Below, in pieces: positions 21,171-32,140 of a stretch of 64,000 nt of DNA. Source of the DNA: Paraphoma chrysanthemicola (taxonomy: Eukaryota; Ascomycota; Dothideomycetes; Pleosporales; Phaeosphaeriaceae); contig JAGMWG010000017.1 in assembly GCA_020744225.1 (NCBI GenBank), positions 434,001-498,000 of the forward strand. Direction: 5' to 3'. Each line of letters begins with the position of its first letter. Position 1 is the first letter of the stretch. Both the position numbers and the translations under genes were made by a program. The notes under the pieces are model-generated. The model was not told where the DNA came from, searched no databases, and worked only from the letters and a program-made list of their open reading frames with translations.

Positions 21171-21889
21171 AGCGATCTGGTAGACGGTAGTGGATGTTGG
21201 TATAATCGTTCTGCCGCGAGGGTATCGACATTCTTAAGTACTAATGATGCTTGCCAACAACAGCATCGCATCTACTTTCACCTGCTTCAGATGATCAGCA
21301 TCAAATGCTCGATTGAGTTAGCGTCCTCAGGTAAGGCGTTCCACACCCTACTATGTGGTCGTTCATTGGTCGACCAGCCGATATTCCCGAAGAAGTGAGC
21401 CTGGCGGGGCGGAATCTCGCACTGCTCGCGTTCGTGATTCCACCACGGACGCACAGCCACGGTAAGGCGGAGGCGGAGCCTCAGCGGAACGATGCGTGGA
21501 AGCGTCATCTCCATCATCCGTTCATCGGCCTCGCCATCATGAACTTTTCTTCGAGCCTCATGCTCCGACATGGAGGCGTCGATGTGTTCGGGGTGTTCAG
21601 CTGAATGAGGCTGGCTGAAGTGGCCCAGGCCCGCATCGCGCCTGCCACAGCGGCCAACAGCGAGTAACCATCCAAAAGGCTCATGCAACCTTTTATTTTG
21701 TGCACGCAAGTCTGGCCAGAGATGCAGATACTAAAGGGCTTGCGCGCCTCGGAATGTTTCTTTCTTTCTTTCTGGCACCCCGTCTCGCTCCATTGACGAT
21801 CTTCACTCAGTCGACACGCATCTTGCTGTTTAGGTTTTGTGACGCGAAAATACCACCAGCAACAGTCACTCCAGCCAACCGTCTCTCTC
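21171..21889. other. intergenic, about 720 bp
   Basis: Divergent promoter region between the hypothetical gene and the membrane-protein gene. A short TTTC microsatellite lies near 21748-21768. No gene supported. Confidence 0.4.
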
Positions 21890-23959
21890 ATGGGCAATCC
21901 CGGCCTCGGTGCGCGCTTCGGGAAGTTCTGGAGTGCGGGACACAGGCAAGCACGCGCCGATTTCTACGAAAGATGGGGTAGAGCTGGAGCGTGTCTCTTC
22001 TTTGCAGGTCTCTGTGCATGCGTTGGAATATTGTATCCATTGTCGTCAGCCTCGGGCAACCAGGGAAGCGCTTGTCAACCTGACGGTTCTTTTGACCTAC
22101 AGCCGGGAAGCTTTCGGTACTGGTCCAGGTCTGGTTTCTTCGAGATCACACTGGGCTTCGGCACCCTTACATTCACTCAAGCCAAGGCAGTTGATGTCAT
22201 TTGGGATGTTGTAAGTATTCATACATGTACCAGCCCGTATCGCTTCCACTCGCAGACACACTAAATATCTGTAGGGCTTCAGTCGCGGTGGCCAGGCTCT
22301 CCTTGCTCTGATCTCCTACCTGGTTTTCACGAAATATGTAACAACAGCGATGGAGACAACACCCATCACGTTTCGTACTTACCGGACGATTTTTCTTCAA
22401 GATCAATCTCTTGGTTTAGCCATACCCCGCATGATCCGCGATTTCTCCCAGCGAATGAGCCTCCACTCTACGACAGCAATGGTCTTCATAATCTGGACCA
22501 TGACTTTCATTTGGATTTTCCCCACTCTAGGTAGCGCTATGACAGCATACAGCAGCAATGTGAAAGCTTTCATCAACGCCACGGATAGCAAGCTTGTCCC
22601 ATTTGACAGTTTCCGTCAAGTGCTCTTCATTATACACGATGGAGCACGGATCAATTTAACGGACGGTTATGCTTTAACCTGGAAATTCTATGGCGATGGT
22701 AAGCAGCAGAATCAATTACAATGACTGGAAAGTAATGCCTGAATATAGACGACCCGGTACTGCCCACTGAAAGCCTTTACGAGACCTATAGTACAAACCC
22801 ACGATATTGCGGTCGCTACTCGTTATCATCAGCTGAAGAGGAGTTGGAATGCTTTCTCATAATAGATATTGCCGACTGTAAGTCTCCCACACCTACGTCT
22901 CGCTCAAGCCTGTGTGAGTCTGATTCGCGGATAGACGTGTCACGGTATGGGCTAGGTGGGGGAACAAATAGGTCGTCGTACCTAGGAGGGACCGCATCAT
23001 ATAAATCTAGGAGAACCGGCAGCACGATGGACATTAACCAGTTTACCAACCTCTCTTCTCCCATTTTAAATATCACAGCCACGCACTCGACGAGGGGAAT
23101 CAGTCTTACCGGGGCAAAAGCGAAAGGCGACACTTCAACGCAGGTCGATGATATGCTTTGGGTGTCAACAAGCGTTTCCAAAAGCTCCATCTACGACAAC
23201 GACAACGACGTCTACAACGACGACGTCTACAGTACCAAGTACTTGAAGCTTCCTGGGCGTGGCAGTTGCCAAACGACGGAGGTACGCTTCAACATCTCCG
23301 TGCACTCTCACTCTAGCTAACTCAGAGATCAGACATATCAATGGGGTTTTTCGTTCATCCAGCTCCATCTGATGCTCTTTTTCCTCCTCATATGGACCAG
23401 CGGAACGTACACAATGTGGCTCCGTGCCCATATCACCATGCAAAACCGTGGTCGAGATCAGGTCGCTGGCGAGCACAAGTCGATCGTCGAGCTAGCAGCC
23501 GCTATGCAGTCTCGATTCAGGAGCGAAAAAGGCGATAGTGCAGGCATCACAACAGAGCTCACAGAAGAACACTTCAAGCAACATATCGCTGAAAACCAAG
23601 GCGGCGCAATATCCTATGAGGTATCGCTTCTTTCCACCGGCGCAGGCGATTGCGGCTGGGGCGTCAAAGAATATGTCAAAAAAGAGGGGTGGTGGCTAGC
23701 TGCCCTTCTGGTATCCTCGGTCGGCAGCATAGTCGCTGGCGTGTACCAAACGTTACCCTTTTTAATATTCATCGTCGGAATAGCGGTTGCTTTGATCGTG
23801 ACTATCAGCATGGGGAGCACAGGGAGAAGTAAGGCGATCATTATGTGGTGGTCAGTCTGGGGATTGGCTGTCGTGCCTCAGGTTATTGCGATGCTTTCGA
23901 TGATTTTTGCCACAAGATCTGGGGCCGGGCGTTTGAGGTATAATAACGACGCGTACTGA
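21890..23959 (+). CDS. polytopic membrane protein, fungal hypothetical family
   Basis: Exons 21890-22210, 22275-22698, 22749-23281 and 23333-23959 keep phase and encode 634 aa. Hydrophobic segments occur in exon 1 (AGACLFFAGLCACVGILYPL), twice in exon 2 (LLALISYLVF; TAMVFIIWTMTFIWIFPTLG), and several times in exon 4 (FIQLHLMLFFLLIWTSGTYT; LAALLVSSVGSIVAGVY; FLIFIVGIAVALIVTISMG; WGLAVVPQVIAML). A large extracytoplasmic loop in exon 3 is rich in Asn, Ser, Thr and Asp and ends with LPGRGSCQTTE before TYQWGF. This arrangement is common among Pezizomycotina integral membrane proteins without known function. An additional small intron around 22878 (ACT|GTAAGT) is possible but not needed for frame. 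Confidence 0.75.
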
Positions 23960-24549
23960 GGGGTCTTTAAAATTTCACACATAAAGTTGCGATGAATACA
24001 TCATCGAACATGTTCGGTGGCACACTCCCGAAAGTCCTTGCGTGCGTGTGTTGCTACTGCACTGAAGCCGTTTTAGCTACTACATGCGCAATGACAACAG
24101 AGCTCTTCATATCGCCTGGATAGTGGTTTTCAACTTAGTCGACAGATAACGCATATACAATCTTAAGCTGCAGCACATTGTTGAAGCCTTCCGCTATTTA
24201 AATCTTGACATGTCTGGGAAGGCGTTTTAAGACTTGCAGTAGGGGCTGAACACTCTGATACCATTATGATAATACAGAAGAAAAGGGGCCAAAGGGCTCT
24301 TGCCCTTGCTATTTTGCAAGAACTACTCCTGCACACTAGCCTGCACACCTAAGTACACGTCGATCAGGGCACAGCAGACAGTCCGTGTCTAATTGCGATC
24401 GCGCTGCACGCTCTCGCGACTCGTGTAGCGATTTTCGGTAGGTAGTCATAGCGTAAGACTTCAACCGAGGTTTGATAAGATACTCTTCTAGGGGTTCAGC
24501 GAACTTGGTGGTGGTGGGCAACTTACTGGTTGACGCATGCTAATCAAGT
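23960..24549. other. intergenic, nothing recognised
   Basis: About 590 bp between the membrane-protein gene and the 3' end of the HET-NACHT relic. No protein-like frame. Confidence 0.4.
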
Positions 24550-27500
24550 TTATGTCGCGCTCATACAATGCTCGCTAAACTCGGCCACTCTCGAGGTCGC
24601 TAATCGCACTTTGCACTGCTTCAAAGGTTTTGCCCTTGCTTCCGCACCATTCTTCAAAAACAAGCCCACAAGAGGACTGAGATTGTTCATCTGAGTCTCG
24701 ATGCTAGATCGCATGGGGTCGCGATCCGGTAAGATCCTCCTGCTTTGTTCCAGTTCGCTGATAGTGCTGAGAAGCACCTTTCATAGGTTATTTCCGCTTT
24801 TTATTTTGAACCAGTCGGGAACCAATTGCAAGCACTTATCGATTATCGTTCGTACCATTACCGAATAGTCTGCAACATAACATTGAGACCCGGAACTTGT
24901 CTGTACGACGATGCTGCCGTTCTGGAGTACATTGATCAGAGCTGAAGAGGCATCCAACCATCCAGAAGCCTTGATGTTCTTGTCAGATCATAGCTTCAGC
25001 TTCACGTACCAGCAGAGGTTACGCTGGATAGCCAGGTGGAGAAATTCCTTGGGCCACGCCTTCGGCCCATTCCTCTGACCTGGTGATCCGCCATCATAAT
25101 GATCGGACAGCTTCACCGAGAAATTACCCAAGCAACCGACTATTGCTTTGTGTAGCTCATCAAGGATTTTTGCAGCCATCTTCGTGCTAGTCTTCCCGCT
25201 TTGCGCGGAATTATCGACGTACTCAATGCAGCGGAAAACGACAACGAAAGCCTCGTATCGATCGGCGGGGATGCGACGAGCTGTCTTAAGGTGCGAAAGC
25301 GATGAGGCTGCTAAGTGTATGGATGCATCGAAATCTGCACCCATATCGACAAGTATCTGTTGTCTTACGGAATGATTGGCCATGTAATCTTTTCACGGTC
25401 CGATGCAGATACTGCACTTGGCCATGTATACCCAGTTTCCACTTTGTGCCCCTTTCTGTGCCTGACATTTGCTGAGCCGATTTGTCAGTGTTCCCTGGTG
25501 TGGCTGTAGCCTGTCTGTGCGGGAATGTGGCCTCCAGAAAGCCTTTGCTCTGACTGTTCAATCGTCGTCTCATCCGCTCTGCTTTCGCTGACAGTGTTTC
25601 ATGGTGAACTGATTTACTAGGAAGACTGAAAGTACTCTCAAGGCTGCCCTCGCTAGCATAGGAAAGGCGTAGTAAAGTCAGTTGTTCCGGAAAGGGCAGC
25701 TCGCCTGTCTGCCAGATGAGTTCGAAAAGCCTGGCGGACTCTTGCTTGTATCGGGCCTCGACACCATTCAACATCTTTCTGAACAGTTTTTCGAGCTCAG
25801 GAGGAAAATCATCCACCCGCATTTGAAGATCCGTAACCCGATCACCATTTGTGAGTCCTTCGAGCAAGGAATTGACGACGAGTGTAACCCAAAGGAATAC
25901 CCCGGAAGACTTCTCCACGATTTGCTCGACAACCCTCGAAGCATACTGAGGTTCCTCTATTTGGAAATCCTCAAATGTCGGATGATCTCTAAGGCGTTGG
26001 TTGGTATAGTTGCGGATGTCTGGTCGAGTGAGATCTTGCATTCTCAGGCTAGGCAGGCGGCCAAAGGCATCCTCGAACACGGTCCACTGCCGGCTCGCAA
26101 TACACAATTTTACGTTAGGCGCAGCAGCTATGGCTATCAGGAGCGCAATGACGTCTGATGCATTTCCAGAGAATTCGTCGAGTCCATCGATGAAGATAAG
26201 GAAGGTCCTCTGATGCCCTTGGTGAAATAAGACCGTTAGTGCTCGACGAAGCTCGTCCAATGTCCATGCCTGCGGTACATTTCTGAACAAATAGTAAGCC
26301 TCCCAAAAATGAGGCAAAACGAGCGGCAAAAGGTCTTTGCACTGCTCCAAGCACTGGTGAAGTAATGTGCGTGCCATTCCTTCTTGACTCATTTGAATCT
26401 CAGCGCCTCAGTTCCAGAAGAAAAATCCGGCGACGACAATGTCTTTTCGCGACACTGAGGTAGCCAATCTAACGATCTCGCGTGTTCGTGAGTCATCCGA
26501 AATGAATTTCATGAGCGTTGATTTGCCAGCTCCTGGTACTCCTGTGATCCAGCACATGTTATCCGTGGTTCTCCCTCTAAGCCAGTCAAGTAAGCTGTCT
26601 TTCAGATCATGGGATTCGCAAACATCTTGCAGCATCCATTCATAGGTAAATTTATAGCGCAATGGAATGGTTTCATGTCTATCGGGCATTTCATTGAAGA
26701 AAAAGCTGGGAAACACCTTGGCATTGAAGTCCGTGGCAACCGATTTCGAGAATGCAGCCGGCGATCGCATGTATGAGCTTTCTTTCGACTGATGGTAATC
26801 TTCTTTTGCATAAGACGTTTGAAGAGCCTGCATGAAGTCGAGTATCCACTCTTCCTTGTCAGGAAAATCTTCGATGAGCATGTTACCTACAAAAGCAGGC
26901 GCATGCTTTTTCTCCATGGTCCCTCCAATACTCAGAGAGTGGAAGTGAGCCGTAGATGGACTGCTTAATTGTATCGCTTAGCGTTGTACTCAATTGTCAT
27001 CTTGGGTCAGCCATACCTGAAGCTTGCGGACATCAGCGTCATCAATTGCTGTCTGATACCAGCAAGGCGACCCCCAATTGCCATGAGCCTGTCGAATTCT
27101 TCATTGCGACGCAAAGTTTTGAAGAGCTTCTCCGAATCGCTGGTACTCTCAGTCCTCAACCTGAATACAGTTTCTGTCAACTGTACGGCGACCGATTGGC
27201 AATCCTTACATAAGATTTGAAGACTTTGCTCACCCACTGAGACAGGCCCCACTGCGGACATGGATGCGGCCAGATCAGCAGTAAGATCCTTCAATATTTC
27301 GGTATCGTTTCCCAGTGCTCTGCGACTGCTCAAAGAAATCTTCCCATATTGTGGAGATTCAATACAGCCTCGACAATATGCCTTCAACTCAACGGACATT
27401 GGAGCAAGAAGTTCTTGGAGCGTCCATCCTCGAGTGAATCATTTACTTTTCCGAAACGGTAGCTTCCACGCTTTTTGGGCGAACATATCGCTTCCGATGG

Positions 27501-27630
27501 AGCTGCTAAAAACCACGTCGAAGAGTAATACGTAGCATTTAGTTGCGTTGTGGTACCAGCGAAACATAAAGTTTATGGCTTCCCACAGTTCTGTACTACT
27601 TGATTTGTCGATGCAGCATCAGCCACCCTT
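24550..27630 (-). pseudogene. decayed HET-NACHT (NLR-like) incompatibility gene
   Basis: Reading on the minus strand: a truncated HET domain (CCIDKSSSTELWEAINFMFR near 27620-27560, then FTRGWTLQELLAP at 27438-27400); a helical N-terminal NLR-type region (27399-27007); a NACHT NTPase with Walker A GVPGAGKST (near 26540) and Walker B FLIFIDGLDEFSG (near 26200); and winged-helix-like and C-terminal helical sections to 24550. The reading frame is broken at least six times. In-frame TGA codons occur at 27621-27619, 27441-27439 (where HET has Trp), 26410-26408 (after FFFWN), 24990-24988 and 24783-24781. One extra base lies in the AAAA run at 25390-25393 (YLHRTVK then frame change). The HET N-terminus (the SHTWG motif) is missing. 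Such genes act in non-self recognition; this copy cannot make the full protein. Confidence 0.8.
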
Positions 27631-27984
27631 ACAGAGTTGTCAGAGGCAATGCACGTACGTTACAGCTGTATTTTTAGCGTTTTCTATGTCTATATTATAA
27701 AAGGCGTGCTACACAGCCACTATAAGGACTAAACTACTTATCTTAACTACTTTTTAGCTTTGCCAATCCCTCCTTAGTCTCGGGAGCGGCAGTTGGTAGC
27801 CCGAACATGGCATCGCGAGCTGAAAGGAAGATGGCGGCAAGCACAATGACAAGTAAAGCACTAAGAGATGTACACTCAGGCATTTACAACAAGATGAAGA
27901 GCTTTACAGGGCATGGTGGCTGCGATAATAGTGGTTACATCGCGTTATTAGTTTGGTGTTCTGACCACATGCGAGGCTAACTAA
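27631..27984. other. AT-rich intergenic stretch
   Basis: About 350 bp of locally AT-rich DNA (for example around 27690-27760) upstream of both neighbours. It may mark the edge of the deletion or insertion that removed the HET N-terminus. Confidence 0.35.
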
Positions 27985-29475
27985 ATGCAGATAGCGAGGG
28001 CTTATGCCTTGCTAGCACAGAGGGGAAGATTGGAGTGCTTTCTGCCCACAATAAACACTCTAACACAACCAGACCAGGCCACCAAGCACCAACGCAACCT
28101 CAATTACAGAATGGGCATGGACGTTGGAAAGTGCATTGAACTGCACAATTCCATCGTCTCGCACGCTAGCTCTAAGCTCCCACCTTACCACCAGCCAAAA
28201 GTAGAACGCAGCTGGTTCGCCGCCCACTCCTTGGACGCATCCTCGCCAGACCTCGACATTGAAATTGACGATGACCTCACAGCTTTTCTCTCCGGCATCA
28301 ACATCGTCATTCCTGAAGACCATCAGCACCTAGCCTTTACCCCGTTCTTAATTGGCATTTCATCTCCCAATGAATTGCAGCCAGATATGTGGGAAGGTAT
28401 AGATGAGTATAAGGATTTCATCTTGCTGTATAAGGGTACGGGACATGACCCCAGTGGTCTCGTCTACAGTCGAATTACCCATCAAGTCTGCTTTGTCCGC
28501 GACCCCTTCGACGAGCCCCGCGAACGCATGTGGGGCGATCTTGATGCGGTTTTGGAGCTTTATTTGCGGTCGATTGAGTCAGGAAAGTTCGTTGTTGATG
28601 CAGAGCACCCTGGGTTCGGCGATGGGGATGGCCTTGTTACGCAGGGCTGGAGAGTGGCGGAGTGGACGGAGAAAGAGTTGGGGCAGGTACTTGATATTTG
28701 GGACAGTTTGGTGAATGCGATCACTGCACGATTACCAGAGTCTGCCGCAGCGTCTGGTAGGAAAGTAGATAATGGCAATGAAGGATCCCAACCGAAGAAG
28801 AGGAGAAAAACGGAAAATGTTGGTTTGATTACTGTCGACATCTTGAACAAGTATCCTGCGATACCGCCTTTTGCGCGCATCTTCCTGTCTCGGGCGAAAA
28901 AACCGCGCTTCACTTCTATCGCACCACAATTGGATGTCCCTAATGAAGCCTTCATCCACCGCGTGGGCGCTGAGCTACGATCAAGGTACCCCGATGCTTC
29001 TCTCGCTACTCCCCAGCATGAACTCATCGATTGTCCACCTTTTCTGCTGTTTCCATGGCGCACACCAGGCGTGCAACTTGTTTCACAAGATGAAAGAGAC
29101 CGATGGCAATCTCCGCGAAAACCAAGTCTTTTAGACAACCGCGTCGGCCTCTATCTTCTACCTGATATTATCCACGCTCACGCTAGCACTCTGCTTCTAC
29201 CTTTTCAGCTCGGTCAGAAAGGTCATGTAGTGATGGGGGATGGGTCAACAGTAGATAGACCGGGTCAGGACGCGTTGTATCGACATGGCGTGTGTAACCC
29301 TTTCATGCCTGATCACGGTACACCGCTGGCTGCGATTCTGGTGAATTGGTGGGAACAGGTTGAGAACGACTCTTGGGACGTCAACGCGAGTGGTGTGGAT
29401 GGTGGGGAAGAGCAATGGAAGAAGGCGGATACGGAGGAAGACGCCGAAGATTTTCAGACCAGTTGGTCTTGTTAA
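27985..29475 (+). CDS. hypothetical protein, 496 aa
   Basis: Long single-exon frame from an ATG; a second possible start is Met at 28111 (MGMDVGKC). The protein is soluble in character. It has an acidic segment (DLDIEIDDDLTAFLSG), a basic nuclear-localisation-like patch (QPKKRRKTE, about residues 270-280) and a conserved-looking C-terminal half with GQKGHVVMGDGSTVDRPGQD and HGVCNPFMPDHGTPLAAILV. No catalytic motif was recognised. The length and composition support a real gene. Function unknown. Confidence 0.7.
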   Translation: MQIARAYALLAQRGRLECFLPTINTLTQPDQATKHQRNLNYRMGMDVGKCIELHNSIVSHASSKLPPYHQPKVERSWFAAHSLDASSPDLDIEIDDDLTAFLSGINIVIPEDHQHLAFTPFLIGISSPNELQPDMWEGIDEYKDFILLYKGTGHDPSGLVYSRITHQVCFVRDPFDEPRERMWGDLDAVLELYLRSIESGKFVVDAEHPGFGDGDGLVTQGWRVAEWTEKELGQVLDIWDSLVNAITARLPESAAASGRKVDNGNEGSQPKKRRKTENVGLITVDILNKYPAIPPFARIFLSRAKKPRFTSIAPQLDVPNEAFIHRVGAELRSRYPDASLATPQHELIDCPPFLLFPWRTPGVQLVSQDERDRWQSPRKPSLLDNRVGLYLLPDIIHAHASTLLLPFQLGQKGHVVMGDGSTVDRPGQDALYRHGVCNPFMPDHGTPLAAILVNWWEQVENDSWDVNASGVDGGEEQWKKADTEEDAEDFQTSWSC

Positions 29476-29645
29476 AATTAATATGTCATAGGTTTCTGCC
29501 GACATGGTTGAAAACCCTATTGCATAGCCTAAGTTCTCCTCAACAATCGTCTCCTTTCTCCAGCTCTTGAATAGGGAGCTCCGTACCAGATATCGAAGAC
29601 TCTACTCTTTAGAACATCTTGCACAACAAGTCTTTATATCGACCT

Positions 29646-30260
29646 TCAAGTCTGGCACTCTCCACTATGACAATTTTCCTTCCCACAGTAGATATCTGAG
29701 TCGCCACAGTATCCGCTGCAAGTCGTTAGTTCTTTATCCTTCAAAAAAGGTCCCACTTACTAGTTGCTGCAACACTTTCCAAATTTTGCTCCAGCGCAAA
29801 TCTTGTCGCCTGGGAAATTCGGGCCGCAGGAACCATCCGTACTCGGTCCTCCAAGCGTCTGGTCGCAATCACCACTGTGGCAATTGCCTGGTGCGCAATG
29901 ATCGATAGAATTGCCACACCACCCATACACACCGCAGCATTTGCCAAACGCACTGTCGCCACATATCCAATCGTAATTATCTGGGCCACACCTGCCATCC
30001 TGTGTGTCCGAGCCCCGGCCTGGTAAGCAGTCGCCAGAATAGCACGATCCAGGCGCACATTCTGCCTCTGTCGACCCACACTTACCCGCCGAGGAGCAAC
30101 ATGTCCCTAACTCCCCGCATGTAGCGTACTGAACTCCGGCCCACAATCCGGAACCGTGCCGCTTTGTGTCGGCAGCGCAGGCTGTGCGGTTGTATAGTAC
30201 GTGCCCGCAGTCGGCGCGCCGATGTCTGAGACTGAGTGATACGCTTGGTTCTCGCTGCAT
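29646..30260 (-). CDS. chitin-binding (CBM18/hevein-like) protein
   Basis: Exons 30260-29761 and 29715-29646 join through a 45-nt intron (TA|C, giving CCSNYGYCG) to 189 aa. There are three or more hevein-type CBM18 modules: YATCGELGTCCSSAGKCGST, RCGPDNYDWICGDSAFGKCC...GWCGNS, and SCGPNFPGDKICAGAKFGKC then CSNYGYCGDSD. Such modules bind chitin or chito-oligomers and occur in secreted fungal proteins. The start is uncertain: the ATG at 30260 has no signal peptide. A second frame from an acceptor-like site at 30269 reads NEPCSENQAYHSVSD...PTQSGTVPDCG and supplies the missing first half of module 1. A frameshift near 30125-30135 is therefore likely, and the gene may be 5'-truncated. Confidence 0.7.
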
Positions 30261-30349
30261 GGCTCATTCTGTCACGAAGATAATCCAGATAAAATGTTAC
30301 TATTTCCTAATCTATTTCCTGAATCATCATATCTCGACACTGCTTTCGT

Positions 30350-30967
30350 TTACACCAAGGTTTGAGTTGATGAGATAATGCGCATCCACAACCGAGTCAA
30401 CTTGGCCCAAAGTTTCCCGGAAGATTTGCGAGGATGGTCCTTGAGAGGAAGTGCCTGACTTCGCATATGCTCAAATTTGCTCTCTAAGTCCTGGAGTCTT
30501 TTGTCCCAGAAGTCGAAACTACTAGATGATATACATCTTGTGCTGTCCAGATGCTGGGGAGTAGCGCCATTCCAGGAGCTTGGTGACGAAAGAGTAGATT
30601 TGGCTGCAGTAACAGCACACCTATTAGGTAACGAGCCATGCAGCTCAACAACGTTTGGTGCGGGTAAGATCTGCCAGGAGTCGTTTATGGTTCCAGTCCA
30701 CCTGCTGACGATTTCCCACTTCTGATTGATATGGTGCTTACACAAAGCGTGGTCGGCAAGATTCTGCAAATGTATGATTGCGTCTTTCGGAGAGAGAGTC
30801 GCGATATCGTCGATGTATGCAAGCAGATCTTCATCCTTTAAAACCCAGCGACAAGGGCCTCCAGCGCTCTTATTGCCGGCGCAATATAGACCGCCTTCTG
30901 GAGCAGACTCTATATTCAAGCTCAATGCTGGGTTCCATTGATAGTTAGGCAGGACAGAAGACAGCAT
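30350..30967 (-). CDS. small protein with putative Cys/His metal site
   Basis: Frame of 205 aa from the ATG at 30967. The N-terminal half carries YCAGNKSAGGPCRW and, 37 residues later, ALCKHH. The combination of two Cys, a Cys and His pair and intervening helices is seen at the N-terminus of several fungal proteins, some with GIY-YIG or T5orf172 domains, but no nuclease domain follows here. The C-terminal half is helical and charged. Whether it is a free-standing gene or the remains of a longer one cannot be told. Confidence 0.5.
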   Translation of the reverse strand: MLSSVLPNYQWNPALSLNIESAPEGGLYCAGNKSAGGPCRWVLKDEDLLAYIDDIATLSPKDAIIHLQNLADHALCKHHINQKWEIVSRWTGTINDSWQILPAPNVVELHGSLPNRCAVTAAKSTLSSPSSWNGATPQHLDSTRCISSSSFDFWDKRLQDLESKFEHMRSQALPLKDHPRKSSGKLWAKLTRLWMRIISSTQTLV

Positions 30968-31849
30968 AATGTTGGTGATTTGCAGCAAAGCGACGTTGGG
31001 TTGGTACTTAGATTCCGGAATAATTGAGAGCGAACTGCAAAAAATGAAAGTAGCTATGAAGTTGTGAACAGTACTTGTTGAGGGATTTATATATTCTCAT
31101 AACCATAACCTTAGTGTTGGGGAAGCCTAGCGGTCAGTTCTCACCGGCCAAAGTGGGTCCAGCCTTTCTTCTCGATGTCATCTGACGTCCATCTGACCAC
31201 CATTGGACCTTTATGAAAGAGGTTTAGACTTGCGCTTGTTCGAATGTTCGGTCATGAGCCTCATCAATTTGCTGTGAAACACAGTCCAATCATGGGTCAC
31301 ACGACGCCTTCAGACCTCCTCTTGTACTGCTCAGTCAGGATGGCACTTTCCCTCCATGTAGATATTCTAAGCTGCCTCGCTGTACAGCTATAATGTAGTT
31401 CTATAATTAATCTGTTGCATCAAAGCAAGACCGGTGAGCACACGTGGAGCAGTCTGAATGTCTGACCGGTACAACATACGATCGGTGTACAAGTCAGCAA
31501 GTAAGGCGTTCTACTGGGGAACTACTGCTAGGGCTATTTTATCTACGAATATGTTTATCTAGCAATCAGTGCAAGGATTGTGAATTGATAAACCCTTCTA
31601 AGACAGGGTAATACACAGCATGTATTGATAGATAAGCCAGTAGGAGACTGACTCCGGACATGAGTACTATAGTTTCGGTAGCCCCAGCGGGACAGTAGCA
31701 ATCAGTCCAGGAAAGCTCAAAATTGTTGGCGGTGTCGTGAGCATTACGAATTCGTCTGAACTTCTGGCCCATGTTTGGGCCATTTCTAGGCATGACCCTG
31801 CAAACTGTCGGGTCCAACGATTCAGCTAGCTGTATGAGTAGACAATGCC
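30968..31849. other. intergenic with possible gene debris
   Basis: About 880 bp. The part nearest 31850 may continue the broken HET gene, but no motif is recognisable. No other gene seen. Confidence 0.35.
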
Positions 31850-32140
31850 AACTTTGCTGACCTCCACTTTTGCAGGACGTTGTGGCTGGATCGATGTTGT
31901 TGAGGCAGCAGATGTCCACCCAGAAGTGCTGCAACCCATCTTGAGCAGCTTGCTTGCCGCAGAAGGCCAACTTGCGATAGCCCTTCTTGCCTTTACCATT
32001 GCCTTCTTTAAGTCTTTAAAGTTGACCTCCTCATTATCTAGTCCCCATGTGTGCGAAAGAATTGTAGAATACGGTACGTGGCTGCCGACGCACTCGACAA
32101 GCCTTAAATCGCCGTCCTCGCTGAGCGTTACAAGACGCAT
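31850..32140 (-). pseudogene. HET-domain N-terminal fragment with frameshift
   Basis: From the ATG at 32140 the protein starts MRLVTLSEDGDLRLVECVGS and continues PYSTILSHTWGLDNEEVNFK, the classic N-terminus of short HET proteins. At about 31991-31996 (a TAAAGGC run on the minus strand) the frame shifts by one. The next block KKGYRKLAFCGKQAAQDGLQ and HFWVDICCL (the HET W[VI]D.CC motif) is in the other frame. After CCLNNIDPATTS no HET sequence is recognisable, so the gene is both shifted and truncated. Confidence 0.75.

Noticed and set aside
24550..27630. TGA readthrough or recoding in the HET-NACHT gene
   Set aside because: All stops are TGA, but a frameshift and a missing HET N-terminus accompany them, and other genes in the window use TGA as a normal stop. 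Simple decay is the better explanation.
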